A stretch of DNA of 64,000 nucleotides from Drosophila miranda (taxonomy: Eukaryota > Arthropoda > Insecta > Diptera > Drosophilidae): positions 3,782,001 to 3,846,000 of the forward strand of contig NW_022881625.1 of the NCBI RefSeq assembly GCF_003369915.1. Direction: 5' to 3'. Both the position numbers and the translations under genes were made by a program. The notes below the pieces were generated by a model. It saw only the letters and a program-made list of their open reading frames with translations, did no database searches and was not told the DNA's origin. Positions within the stretch are counted from its first letter, which is position 1, and every line of letters begins with the position of its first letter. Shown here piece by piece: positions 33,693 through 45,240 of this stretch.

Positions 33693-34800
33693 TGCTGATA
33701 TGCCACCGCCACCTCCACCCACCCCCAATACACACACCCCGCCTATTGTTATAAGAACAATCAAGTGCCTCTATAACAATCCGTTCGCTGCCAGTCGGCT
33801 ATCTGGAGCTACTGATTATACTTTTGCGCGGAACTTAGGCACTTTATATTTCATCTTGCTACGCTACGAAAATGGTATTTATTACACACAGATTGAATCA
33901 GTATCGGATCACCGCAAAATTATATATCTGCTATAGGAAACATCAGCCAGAACTATAATTTGTACTGGATCGTGCTTTAATATCACTATACGCTCATACA
34001 TAAGTACCAAATATAGATGGTTGGGAATGTTGCGTGGGGAGCCCAACATCCATTTTGAAAGATACAGATTTATTGGTCATCTGACTTTAGGAGCACATGC
34101 ATGCAGGATACTTCCAATTCTAGAAACCCAATATATCTATGTGGAATTCCACTTACAAGAGTATTTCATTTTCGGCGTAAGGCTTCATTTCCGGGGCATT
34201 TTTCTATTTATTGCATCGTGTGAAAGTAGATAATAGCATTACCTACCAAAATAATTGAATGGGCGTAAATCGCCTGGAGAGCATCTAATCTGGCTCTTAA
34301 CACACATCATCGTACTCATCACGCCGAAAACACATGTAGGTAGGTTTCTAAACTGTGACAAAATTCCTATTCCAACGGTCACATGGCGGTCAAGTTATCA
34401 GGAAAGTGGCGTCCTCATTGATGTTGATCGTTTGGATTTGAATTTGTATACGCGTGTGGAGGAGCATCGAACGGGCAGTGGACACATTCAACCAGGTGGC
34501 AGCGAAGTGGAGCGGCTGGCCTGCTGATAATCGTCTATCGTTTGATATGGGTTGAACACTTCAAGTGTTCCACTGGGGAGAATCCGCTTTGCACCCGGTT
34601 CCTTGTTTTGTGTTAATGCAATAGAGGTGTTTTTCCCTAGATAACATTCTATTTTGTTTCAAGTATGGCACTGCACATACACACAAGCCATGGGTCGACG
34701 ATAATTTACAGATAATTTCCACTCATCATATCCTCAGAATGGATTATTGCTTTGGGTACATTCAAGTCTTTATTACGTCGCATACAAAAGTGTTTACAGT
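33693..34800 (-). repeat. inverted copy of 25990-27080 (transporter upstream end and RhoGAP54D 3' flank)
   Basis: Reverse complement of the region downstream of RhoGAP54D copy 1. It joins the R1 target duplication to RhoGAP54D copy 2. The plus-strand open stretches at 33634-33936 and 34255-34527 are shared with the other arm but lack coding support. Confidence 0.8.
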
Positions 34801-34872
34801 TTCAGTTTAGCCGCATTTATGGCATAGCTGCAGGATGATCGAAACGGCTGGTGCAGTGATCCATATGGATTT

Positions 34873-36264
34873 CTACTTCTTACGCTCTGCCTCCTCCATG
34901 GCGCGCATCATTTTGGCATCATGCTTCTCGTGATGCTCCCTTATGGCACGCTGGAGCTCCTCGCGATGACCTGCAGCGGTGTGCCTGAAAGGAGCGAGTG
35001 GAATCAATGAGCTGTGTCCCAAAGGAACGCAACGGAGTGGAGACAATGTGCTACCTTGTCCGTTTTGCTTGTTAAGCTGCTTGATGAGGCGACGCTTCTT
35101 GGAGGACTCCGGAAGGCTCTGAATGTGCGCGTACAGCTGCGCCAGTGCAGTGTCCGTGTAATTGCTGTTGTTTGCCGCTGCCGTGGCGGCACGATCTACA
35201 AAAGTGTACACCGTGTTGACCGTCGAGTCGTCCGAGATGGATTCTTCAAGGGTTTGCTCCGGTGACATGGTTTTTTTGCGTTTGCGCTCAAGAAAGTACG
35301 CCCGAATATCGGTGGCTAGCTTTCCGGGAACTTCGAAGATTTCCAGACCCTGCTGAATCATGTAGGACACAATGCTGGACATCTTCTTCGCCGTATAGTG
35401 GAGCGCCTCAGGCGGCATTTGCCTGGGGCAAATCAGGTGCGGTGTAAGCAAGATGGCCAAATTCTCCGCGGACATCTTGTTGCTCTCCTCACGCGCTGCC
35501 ACCGAATGGAGCATTTTAATAATGTGCTGCAGTAACTCGCGATGCTCTTCGGGGAGCAGGAGAAGGAGCAGCTGCACCGAGTTGAGAAGATGTTGTTGGC
35601 GCTCTGCGGTAGCCGCCACCTGACCCCCCATTAATGCCTGGCTAAGCGGCGCTATCTGAAGATGTGCTGGATAGTGGGCGTCTGTAAGCAAAGGCTCTGG
35701 CAGCTCGGCCAGAAAGCTCTTAAAAAACAGTGGCACAGTCGTGAGCCGAGAATCCTTTCAGTTCCAAATCCAAGGGCTGGTCGTGCTGTATGTGCATTCG
35801 TAGCTCGTTCTGCCTGGAAACGGCTCCTGTCTTGCGAAATAGTCCTTCCTGGGTGAGATCTGCAGAATAGCATTTCCGCATTTAGAATAATTCAATTTTC
35901 CGGACTCTCCCTGTCACTTACTCTTCTCCAGCATAAGAAACTCTTTGAGCTCCTCCAGGTGCATCAGAAAGCCTGCATCAATTTGTTGCTGCAGCGTTTC
36001 AGTGGGACTGTTGCCCGCCGACTTACTGCCTGCCCCAGACGTGCAGCCTGTGGCAGGTCCGCGATTCTTCTTGGAGAGGCGATTCCACTTCTTTATCTTG
36101 CCCTTATCTTCGTAGACGATTTCATGGCACGGCATGTCCAACCTGCAACCCATAAATCGGTGCATGCGCACCAGAGACTTGTATTTTTCATAATTGCTGT
36201 TGCGCATGCGTGTCGCTAGGTCGCGGTCATTAAATTCATTGATGTTGGCGTATTCCATGTCCAT
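34873..36264 (-). pseudogene. RhoGAP54D: RhoGAP54D, copy 2 (inverted), broken at other sites
   Basis: Same exon order as copy 1 on the minus strand, with ATG at 36264. About 90 bp are deleted across the end of exon 1 and its donor site (near 36160), so SLVRMH is followed directly by intron sequence. A T6 run (A6 on the plus strand, near 35720) where copy 1 has T5 shifts the frame in FKSFLAEL inside the RhoGAP domain. The A-run after ERKRKK is intact here (A7), and the tail from TMSPEQTLEESISDD is open, but AERKK ends at TAG 34873-34875 where copy 1 continues. The two copies therefore carry different disabling changes. Confidence 0.85.
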
Positions 36265-36374
36265 TGTTATACGCAAGGGCGTATACAGGGCGACAGCAGT
36301 AGCCAAAGCAACAAAACAACAACAGCACAGCACAAACGAAAAGGACTTCCGTAGATTCGAATCCCAGCACTCAC

Positions 36375-37032
36375 ACGCTCACTTTAACAAATATTACTTT
36401 TCTAAAAGTACAATATAGAAGGTTTGTGGCCTGACAGCATATTTGTTGATAGCTTTGCTGGTGGAATTTAATTGCGGAAAATTGGGCGAGACGCGCTACA
36501 AAAATTGAAATATTGAACTGGCAGAGCTGTCACTGGCGTCCAAAGAACATTTTGTGCGAAAACGCCATGTCAATGTTAAAGAATTATAAGCTGTACACTA
36601 ATGCTTCTTTATTTACAGCTGAAATTAGTTAGTAAATCTCTTAAAGAACTCGAAATTACAAATTTCGGACCAGCCGATTGAGGCGCCCATACACATGTAT
36701 ACTGTGGTAGGACCGATCCCTTGGACATGTTGTGTTCTGTTCTGTTCTCCGTGATGCAAAAAATGGAACTGAAACTGACACGCAGACCGTTATTTGGCTT
36801 GACAAATTGCTCTGCATGAGATAACCAAAGCGTCGACGCTGGCGTACAACTGGCACGCTGGCAGAGGGGGAAATACTTGAAGTTGGAGAGAGTCGTAAAT
36901 CAGATTCTACAGTTTCCCCTTAGAACGGCGGCGGAGGCAGAGGTGTGGAAAGCGCGCTTTAACGTAAGCAAAAGTCCCCAAAAAGCAATCGGAATCTGAA
37001 ACAGCTAATTAAATGACTGCTGATATGCCATC
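36375..37032 (-). repeat. inverted copy v of the transporter exon and its upstream DNA
   Basis: Nearly identical to 27515-28198. The transporter exon (36667-36728) lacks about 28 bp between GCCCATACACATG and TATACTGTGG. It ends at the left junction of R1 copy 2 with the same target sequence (CTGATATGCCA), which shows that the R1 insertion was duplicated together with its flank. Confidence 0.8.
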
Positions 37033-37520
37033 TCTCAGTTGCTTTTTGACTGCCACTCGAAGCAGACGTGTTTTTCAAGCGGTCCGCTATACCGTCGTTA
37101 GAGTAAAGTAAAAAGTGATTTTTCCAAGTGGAAAATATATTAAAATTGCCGCGAGATCACGCGCTGTTCGCCAGTGAAATCGCGTGTTAATTTGGTGAAA
37201 AAACAGAGCAGCTATTTGCAAATTAATATTTGTAAAATAAACGCTAAAAACAGCCACGTGCGGAACCTTAGTTCGTCAACAAGTGCGAATAGTTCGACAA
37301 CAAGTCGGAATAGTTCGTCAGCACGTTCGAGTTCGAAGCTTTGGTTCGAAGCTTTGGCTTGAGTTCGGAGCTTTTCGGTTGGTGTCCCTGCTAAAACTTT
37401 CGGTTTTAGTCTCCGCAAGAACTTGCGGTTCGTGTCTCCGCTGAGACTTTTGGTTCGCGTCTCCACTAGTGCCGTTTAGTGTCGAGTCACGCCAATAGAG
37501 GGAGCCACAACTCGCCGGGC

Positions 37521-38905
37521 ATGGAAGTGGATACGGAGGCCGACGCCAGCGACACTAGCCTGGCTAGTGTAGGGGCGAGCTCGTCGTCGAGCGTTCCCGC
37601 CCGCAGGCGGAGTCGGCCGAAGTCCTCAGCCGCCAAAAAGGGAGCCAAAAAGATCGGGCTTGGGATTGGGATAGCCGGAGAGCTGCCGATCCCTGCCGAG
37701 AGATCGCCGCCACCATCGCTCCCCTTTGAGGAGGCTCCAGGCACCTCTGGCGCTGCCGCTGCCGCTGCCACCACCGCTGCCGCCACCGCCGGTGCCGCCA
37801 CCGCTGCTGCCACCGCTGCCACCACCGCTGCCGCTGCCACATGCCCGGCAACTGGCATTGTCGCGGCAGGCTACTCGGCCATCATCGCGGAAATGTCTGC
37901 GATCAGGATGGCGGTGAACGAGGCTGTGCTGAAGGGGCTGATGCCGCCAGAGGCTTCCATGGGAATCCTCGTTGCTACCAACCGGTACGACGAGTTGGTC
38001 ATGGCCCTGGCTGGAGAAAAGGTGCGCCTGGAGGAGAGGGCAAGGATGCCGCCTCCACCGAGACCCGCTGCTGCTGCCCACACGGGCACCACCGCCGTCA
38101 CAACCGCTGCGTATGCGACAGCCTTCCCAGGCCTGCCCGCACCGAGCGCCGTCGCTGCACCGATCCCAAGGCCTAGAGGGATACCTGGTCTGCTCTAATA
38201 AGGAGCAAGAACCCGGAGGAGACCAGCAAGGAGCTTGTGGAGCGAGTACAGAAGACCGTGGTGCCGGCACTTGGAGTCCGCGCCAACGAGGTTCGCGAGC
38301 TGAAGAGCGGAGGAGCGATTATTCGCACCCCTTCAGTGAGCGAACTGAGGAAGGTAGTGGCCAGCAGCAAGTTCACCGAAGCAGGACTGGTGGTCAAGAA
38401 GAGGCCGGAGACCAAGCCTCAGGTCGTGGTGTATGACGTGGACACGTCGATCACACCTGAAGAGTTCATGGAGGAGCTCTTCGCGAAGAACCTGGAGGAG
38501 ACCATGACTGCCGCGGAATTTAAAAAGTCGGTTCACCTGGGCAGTAAACCCTGGTCGGTCACCGACGGCGCCACGATCAACGTGACGCTAGAGGTCGACG
38601 CGAAGGCACAGGAGGCGTTGCACGAATGCGTGTACATAAAGTGGTTTAGATGCCGCTGCCGCTCCTTGGTCCGAACATACGCCTGCCACAGATGTGCAGG
38701 CTTTGACCACAAGGTGTCGCAATGTCGCCTAAAGGAGAACGTGTGCCACCGGTGTGGACAGAACGGCCACAACGTTGCACGGTGTCCCAACCCCGTGGAC
38801 TGCCGCAATTGCCGCTTCAAGGGGTACCCTGCAGCACACTCCATGCTGTCAGCGGCGTGCCCGATCTACGCAGCGGTACTGGCGAGTGTGCAAGCTAGAC
38901 ATTAA
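37521..38905 (+). pseudogene. R1-type ORF1, copy 2
   Basis: Same two-frame arrangement as copy 1, with a break at 38198. The Ala/Thr run is 21 bp shorter than in copy 1. The three CCHC knuckles and the TAATG overlap with ORF2 are preserved. Confidence 0.8.
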
Positions 38906-41900
38906 TGTTTAGCTTCATCCAAGCTAATTGTGGCCGTGGCCGAGCGGCTGTGATGGAACTCGGAGCCATCATGCGCAGCTCTGGCCGTCAGTTCGCACTG
39001 GTCCAGGAGCCGTACGTCGATGGAGCAGGGCGGATTACCGGCCTTCCTTCTGGAATGCGAGTATTCCAGGACCGCCGAGGAAAAGCTGCTATCATCGTCG
39101 ACGAACCGGACGCCATCTGCATGCCAATGGAGCCCCTTACCACGGATTTTGGAGTATGCGTCAGAGTTACGGGAAGATTCGGCTCAATCTTCCTATGCTC
39201 CGTGTACTGCCAATTCGACACCGACTTGGCGCCGTACCTCAGGTACTTAGATGCGGTGCTGCTGCTGGGCAGCCGCACTCCTGTCATCTTTGGGCTCGAC
39301 GCGAACGCAGTATCCCCAGCGTGGTTTAGCAAGCTCTCCGGACATAATCGGGGGCAAGCTAACTATGCACGGGGTGAGCTGCTGTCTGAGTGGATAACCG
39401 AGATGAGAGCCGGCGTGCTCAACGAAGCCAGTCTGGTGTTTACATTCGATAACCGTAGAGGCCAAAGCGATATCGATGTGACAATCGTCAACCAAGCTGC
39501 GACTATGTGGGCCACATACGATTGGGAAGTGAAGGAATGGGACACCAGCGATCACAACATGATCCATGTTGTGGTGACGACTGACCCGAACGACGCAGTT
39601 GAGCCCATTGCTCCTGTGCCGTCCTGGAAGCTTTCCAATGCGCGCTGGCGATTGTTCGAGGAGGAAGTGGTAAGGGAGACAGCCGAATTACCGGAAGACA
39701 CCGCCGAATCGCCGTTGGACAACCAAGTGTCTGCACTGCGCTCTGTAGTGCACAGTGTGTGCGACAGAGTGCTGGGACGCAGCACACCGAGAGCCGCGAG
39801 AAAAGTAGTTTGGTGGACTGCCGAACTACACTCCAAACGCCGAGAGGTCAGGAGACTGAGGCGAAGGCTCCAGGACGCTCGTCGGCACGAGACCGACGCA
39901 GCAGAGGAACTTGTGCTCGCGTTGAGGATCTTCTCAGCGCAGTACAAGAAGCTCATCCTGAGATCGAAGGAAGACAACTGGCGACGCTTCGTGGGAGAGA
40001 ACAGAGATGATCCGTGGGGGCACGTCTACAGGATTTGCCGAGGCCGCAAAAAGAGCGCGGAGATTGGATGCCTTCGTACGGATGGTAGGCTGGTCGCAAC
40101 ATGGCGCGACTGTGCGGGTGTGCTCCTTTGCAACTTCTTTCCTGTTGCGGAGTCGAATGCACACATTGCCATCCCGATCGAGGCTCCACCAGCCCTCGAA
40201 GCTTTCGATGTTGATGCATGCGTCGCCAGGTTGAAGAGCAGACTCTCTCCCGGCATGGACGGCATCACAGGTGCCATTTGCAAGGCATTGTGGCGTGCCA
40301 TCCCTCAGCACATGACAGCGATGTATTCCCGCTGCCTGTAGACAGGGTATTTCCCAACGGAATGGAAGCATCCTAGGGTGGTTCCACTTCTGAAGGGACC
40401 CGATAAGGACCGGACCGATCCTACCTCATATCGGGGTATCTGTCTGTTGCCAGTGCTGGGCAAAGTGCTTGAGGGCATCATGGTGAATCGTCTGAAGGAC
40501 ACCATTCCGGATGGCTGCAGATGGCAATTTGGCTTTCGCCAAGGACGTTGTGTGGAGGATGCTTGGAAACACGTCGTGAGTACTGTTTCGGCCAGCCGGT
40601 CGAAATACGTGCTCGGAGTCTTCGTGGACTTCAAGGGAGCCTTCGACAACGTCGAGTGAAATGCTGCACTACGCCGCCTCCTTGAGCTGGGATGCCGAGA
40701 AGCAAGCTTGTGGCGAAGTTTCTTCTCCGGCCGGAGTGCGAGCATCGTCAGTAGGCATGGAGTAGCCACTGTTCCGGTGACACGAGGTTGCCCGCAGGGG
40801 TCCATAAGTGGTCCATTTATATGGAACATCTTAATGGACGTGTTGCTCCAGCGCTTAGAGCCCCTTGGTGCGCTCAGCGCGTATGCTGACGACTTGCGCC
40901 TCCTCATCGAAGGGAATGCCCGATCAGAGCTCGAACAAAAAGGAGGTGAGTTAATGTCCATCGTAGGCGCTTGGGGAGTTGAAGTCGGCGTTGCCGTTTC
41001 AACTAGCAAGACGGCGATCATGCTGCTCAAAGGCATACTTAGACGGCCGCCAGTGGTACGGTTTGCTGGAGCAAGCCTGCCATATAAGCGCAAGTATCGG
41101 TACCTGGGCATCACGGTCGGCGAGCGGTTGAGTTTTCTCCCGCACATCACGGGCTTGCGTGATAAGCTGACCGGAGTCGTAGGGGCATTGTCGCGCGTAC
41201 TGCGGGTTGACTGGGGACTCATGGTGCCCTGCGCACTATTTGGTGCCTCGGTTTGGTCTGTCGTGACGACGACGCAAGTGGTTGCCAGGAGGCATCTGCT
41301 TGCGTGCCAAAGGATCATCCTGATTGGATGCCTACCGGTATGCCGAACAGTGTCCACCATGGCGCTGCAAGTACTAGCTGGAGCCCCCCCCGTTTGATCT
41401 GGTTGCCAGACGCCTGGAAATCAGCTTCAAACTAAAGCGTGACTACCCGCTGGAGGAGAGCGATTGGCTGTACGGCGAAGATTTGGCAAATCTTAGCTGG
41501 AAGCAGAAGATGGCGCGACTAGACGAAGGCCTGTTGTGCGAGTGGCAACGCAGATGGGATGATGGTGACTCCCCAGGCCGGGTGACGCACCGCTTCATCC
41601 CGAACGCAGGCTTCGTCTACAGGGAACGAAGGTTTGGCTTCACGCTGCGCGCTGGGTTCCTGCTGACGGGCCACGGATCGCTCAATGCATTTCTGCATGG
41701 AAGAAGCCTTAGCGACACGCCAGCATGTCTATGCGGCGCAGAACGCGAGGATTGGCAGCACTTCCTATGTGCTTGTCCCCTCTATGCAGACTTGCGAGAC
41801 CTCGATGGACTTGGAGTGCAGTACACGGATGGCGACTGGACCTTCTCCGATGTGACGGCTTCTCAGGAGAGAATGCGGACTCTCGACGGGTTCGCCGGAC

Positions 41901-41986
41901 TGGCGTTCTCCAGGCGACAGCAGCTGCTGAACGCGCAAGCGGCGCACGGGATGGGTGGATTCCCTATCCAGGCCGGTCGGGGCTAA
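38905..41986 (+). pseudogene. R1-type ORF2, copy 2
   Basis: Shares the TAG (40339-40341) with copy 1. It has its own TGA at 40657-40659 where copy 1 encodes Trp in FDNVEW, an L-to-R change next to the catalytic AYADD (AYADDLRLL), and a 32-bp deletion near 41220. A frame break in a C-run lies near 41390. The C-terminal finger is open to 41986. Not functional. Confidence 0.85.
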
Positions 41987-42146
41987 AAGGGAGGATCGAG
42001 CTGAGTCCTTAAGATCGGTACCACGGGTTGTGCAGTTCCAAGGCTGCACATTGAGGTTGATACCCAAACGTTACGCGGGAGAGCCGCTAGGCTCCTCGTG
42101 GAGTTGCGCTCTCAACCGGGTGCCGAGACCCATAGATCGGAAGACA

Positions 42147-42456
42147 CGACATAGTCTTCGCGCATGGCCATTATCAACTCCGCAAGGTCCTTGTTCTTAT
42201 ATTTACCCCCTGGCATGAACATTTTGGGAATCAGAGATATCAAATTGGCCCGAGGCACCTGCCTGAAGGGACGCGCCTGCTGCCACTCTGCATCGTCTCG
42301 GGTTAGAGCTGCAGCAGCTGTGGTCTGCCGGCGCTGGAAATGATCGGTATTGAGGCATTTTACATACCAAATCATTGCCAGCTTCTATCCTCCACTGAAA
42401 GAGACGGCCGCCACTTGCTTGTGAGCTACGGCAATTCCACTACGGATTTTCAACAT
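42147..42456 (-). pseudogene. N-terminal fragment of a second CYP12 paralogue
   Basis: ATG at 42456 (MLKIRSGIAVAHKQVAAVSF). A short intron near 42350-42385 ends TTTCCAG. The next exon encodes DDAEWQQARPFRQVPRANL and MFMPGGKYKNKDLAELIMAM, then stops at the R1 junction. It aligns with CYP12 copies 1-3 ([25 protein letters not shown]) but differs at many positions, so it comes from a different CYP12 gene, perhaps once part of a tandem cluster. I see no downstream exons in the window. Confidence 0.75.
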
Positions 42457-43084
42457 ATTTTTGCCTTTTCTATGACCTTAACTCGCCTGCAACAAAAACT
42501 CAACTGAGGCGCAGAAAAGGCGATTTGGTAAAGTTCGCATAAATATTACGCAATGAAATCATTGCAGGAATTGATTAAAGTGATGAAAAATCATTCGTAT
42601 AATCATAATATAAGTAATATGGAATTACTTTTGATGTGCAGGAATTAAAGTTCAGTTTATCGATATTTTAATAGCTATTCCATCGCCATGTTTAACGCAC
42701 AAATGATTGTAACTTTTAAGGGAATCAATTTTCTATAGGATTTTTTTCCATTTTTTAAACGAAGTCAAATAAAATATACCCCACCATTCCCTAGAAAATG
42801 TTTGAGTATCATGATGACTTGCAAATATGATATCTAATCAGTTGCACAACTGATTATAAATTTGCTGGTAAACAATTATATACAGGTTCTACAGCACTTA
42901 CCAAGAGATATGAACACTTCAATTGTTGGGAAAGGTAAGCTTTCCATGTCAACAATTCAGAGCCTTATTGATGTTTATGTTTGTAGGTTTTACATGTTTA
43001 AAGGTAGATCCTCTTCCATGCCATTATCAATACTTCGTTCTCTATGACAGCTATTCGGTTGTCCTTCTTGAAGGTAATTAAATT
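42457..43084. other. AT-rich spacer, nothing recognised
   Basis: Probably the 5' flank of the CYP12 paralogue and DNA beyond the feo 3' end. Open stretches are short and without homology that I can see. Unlike most of the window it has no second copy here. Confidence 0.5.
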
Positions 43085-43184
43085 TTTATTGGGCCAACAT
43101 CGAAAATAAATTAAACAGAGATAAACAGATAAAGGTACAAAAAATAAAATCAAACATAAAACGCAAATAAAAATTCCAATAATC

Positions 43185-45240
43185 TCATCGTGGATTCGGC
43201 CACATGCGACTTTCACGTGGCGATGGGAGCTTCAATTGATTGCCAAATCGAGGCCTCTCCTCCTGATTGACCGCCTGCTTTGACGGTGTGTTGGCGGCCG
43301 ACGCCACCGAATTGTGGTTTACGAGGACATGGCGAATTCGTGGCACAGCCACGCGATTGCGCTGATGCTGAGCCCCGCCGACGGGCAGCACTGAGGAGCG
43401 ACTCGTGGGCACCAATTCTTCATAGGAGATCCCGGCTTCGCGGTCATTTTCAGTGGTCTCATCGGTCATATACTCGGAATCGCTGGGCGATCTTGTATCC
43501 GGCACCGCTGATTTTGTGCGTGGCTTCTTGTTCGAGCGTGTGCCAATGCTGCGTCTGCCCAATCCCCCGCTGCGACGCAATGTGTTGTCCAGGACGCGGA
43601 CCCGCTTTAGTGGCGACTTGGACGCCTTCAGCTGGCTGTTGGCCAGCCGCTGTGTGGTAGACGGCGACGGGCGTATCGAATTCAGAGAGCTCATGAGGCT
43701 GCGCTTGGCGTTGGGAGTCCGATACCCCGAAGAGCTGGCGGCTGCTGATGGATTCAGTCGCTTGTGCAGATTCCCAGTGCTCTTGGTCATATTGGGAGTG
43801 ATCAGCAGGATTGTTGGGGTCTTGCGCAACGACATTGTCGAGGTCGACATTGAGGACATGTTCTTCAAAGTTCGGGGCGTGCGATGGGCCGTTGAACCGG
43901 CAGTCGGCGGTGGCATTATCAATTTGCTGCTGCTGCCCGTCCTCGTGGTGGGCGAAGCCTTCTTGCGGGCCGCGCTCTGCTTGGCCTGCCGATAGTTCTC
44001 CCATTCGCCAGCCATCAGCTCCAGTATGTTCTCGCCATAAACCAGATACGGGCCATGCGATTGCACCTCATGGGCGTGCACCAGTTCAGTGATCTGCTGC
44101 TCAATCTTGGGCAGCTTCGAGGTGATGGCCTTGCGTTCCTTTTCCTCTTTAAGGAACTGGCCGCCACGATTGTTGAAACGATTCGGCTCGTTGGCCTTTT
44201 CCCCTAGAGCCTGCATGCGGGACCAAAGTTCTGCACGGCTCTCGCACAGATCGAAAATCTCCTTGTTGCACGTGTAGAAGCTCTTCAGATCATCCAGCTC
44301 CAGGTCGTGCAGCTCCAACAGGTCTTCGTTGTAATACTTATTGTAGTAGTTGGAGAAACGCTTGCGCTCCTGCTGGCTCTTGAGCGTTAGATCCCACCAC
44401 TTGCTTATCTCGACGCGCAGCTGCTCGATGAACGTCTTGAGGTTCTGGCTGCGCAGTGCCTGGCAGCGCTGCAGCTCCGAATGGAGGATGTCATAGGTGC
44501 GCTGCGTATTCTCGGTGCACTCGCGCACTCGTCGCATGGCGCTCTCGTCCGTCTCCTGGAGGCGATCCCACAGCACGTAGATCTTCTCGCGCATGTCATG
44601 GATTTTGGAGCGCAGCTCCTGGATCTGCTCGGCATAACTGTTGCGCATCTGCCGCAGCCGCTCTAGTGTCTCTGGTGTTAGATTGTGGCTCAGATCGTTC
44701 AGTAGGCGATCCTCTGCATCGGTCTGGGGCATCAGCTCGAGCATCTTCATGTCATGCTTGATGGCCTTGCGCAGCTGGTCCAGCTCCGTCTGGCGCACTG
44801 CGCGCTGAGAGCGCAGGTTTTCGAGATGGTCGCGAAAGCCGTCCATCTCATCGGGCAGGGGCAGCGGGTCAGCCAGTAGAGGGAGCGGCAGTGCGCCCAG
44901 CTCTTCGCAGAGCTGCTCCTGCTGGGGCAGCAGCTCCCCGATCTCCGCCCGACGTTTCGAGAGCTCCTCGCGCAGATGCTCAATGCTTTTGTCCAGCTTC
45001 AGCTGCCATATGATCAGTGGCACATCGTCGGGCCTCTGACCAATGTCCACCGTCTCATGGAGGAGTCGGGTGAGGTCGCTGGCCTCGGCTCGGAGTGCGG
45101 CTATGTCATCCAGGATGGCCGCCTGCTTCTCCCGCGACTCGGTCAGCAGATCCGTATAGAAATTATCCGCGTGCGCCTTGAGTTTGTGCAGAAAGTGCTC
45201 GCATGTCTTCGGCTCGAACATGAGGGACCACATTGAATGG
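43185..45240 (-). pseudogene. feo: feo-like PRC1/Ase1 protein, copy C, 5'-truncated but long open frame
   Basis: An open frame of about 680 codons runs from HSMWSLMFEPKTCEHF to MWPNPR-stop at 43185 with no stop or frameshift. It covers the N-terminal dimerisation helices, the spectrin-like microtubule-binding core (WWDLTLKSQQERKRFSNYYN) and the basic Ser/Thr-rich tail with possible CDK-type sites (TPTILLITPN, SPLKRVR). The normal 5' end is missing: at about 45241 the sequence switches to the 3' end of copy D. The 3' UTR with its poly(A) signal (43085-43090, minus strand) is present. This is the best-preserved feo copy and could be translated if an upstream promoter drives it, starting at the internal Met of MWSLMF. 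Confidence 0.8.

Larger units (their letters stand above)
37033..42145 (+). mobile_element. R1-clade element, copy 2, truncated at the 3' end
   Basis: Very similar to copy 1, sharing its 5' flank, ORF1 frameshift and ORF2 nonsense codon. It ends at 42145 inside the 3' UTR (CATAGATCGGAAGAC) and joins a CYP12 paralogue fragment. Target-primed insertion truncates 5' ends, so loss of a 3' end points to a later rearrangement. About 32 bp (near 41220) and a 27-bp stretch of the 3' UTR (near 42055) are also missing. Confidence 0.85.

Noticed and set aside
33634-34233. Plus-strand open stretches starting in the R1 3' UTR (MPPPPPPTPNTHTPP...)
   Set aside because: They run from transposon into transporter upstream DNA across the target duplication, and the conserved part is non-coding in the other copies.
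40305-41360. Minus-strand open frame of 351 codons inside R1 copy 2
   Set aside because: Antisense of the reverse transcriptase frame. Its existence follows from GC-rich codon bias of ORF2 and partly from the deletion in this copy.
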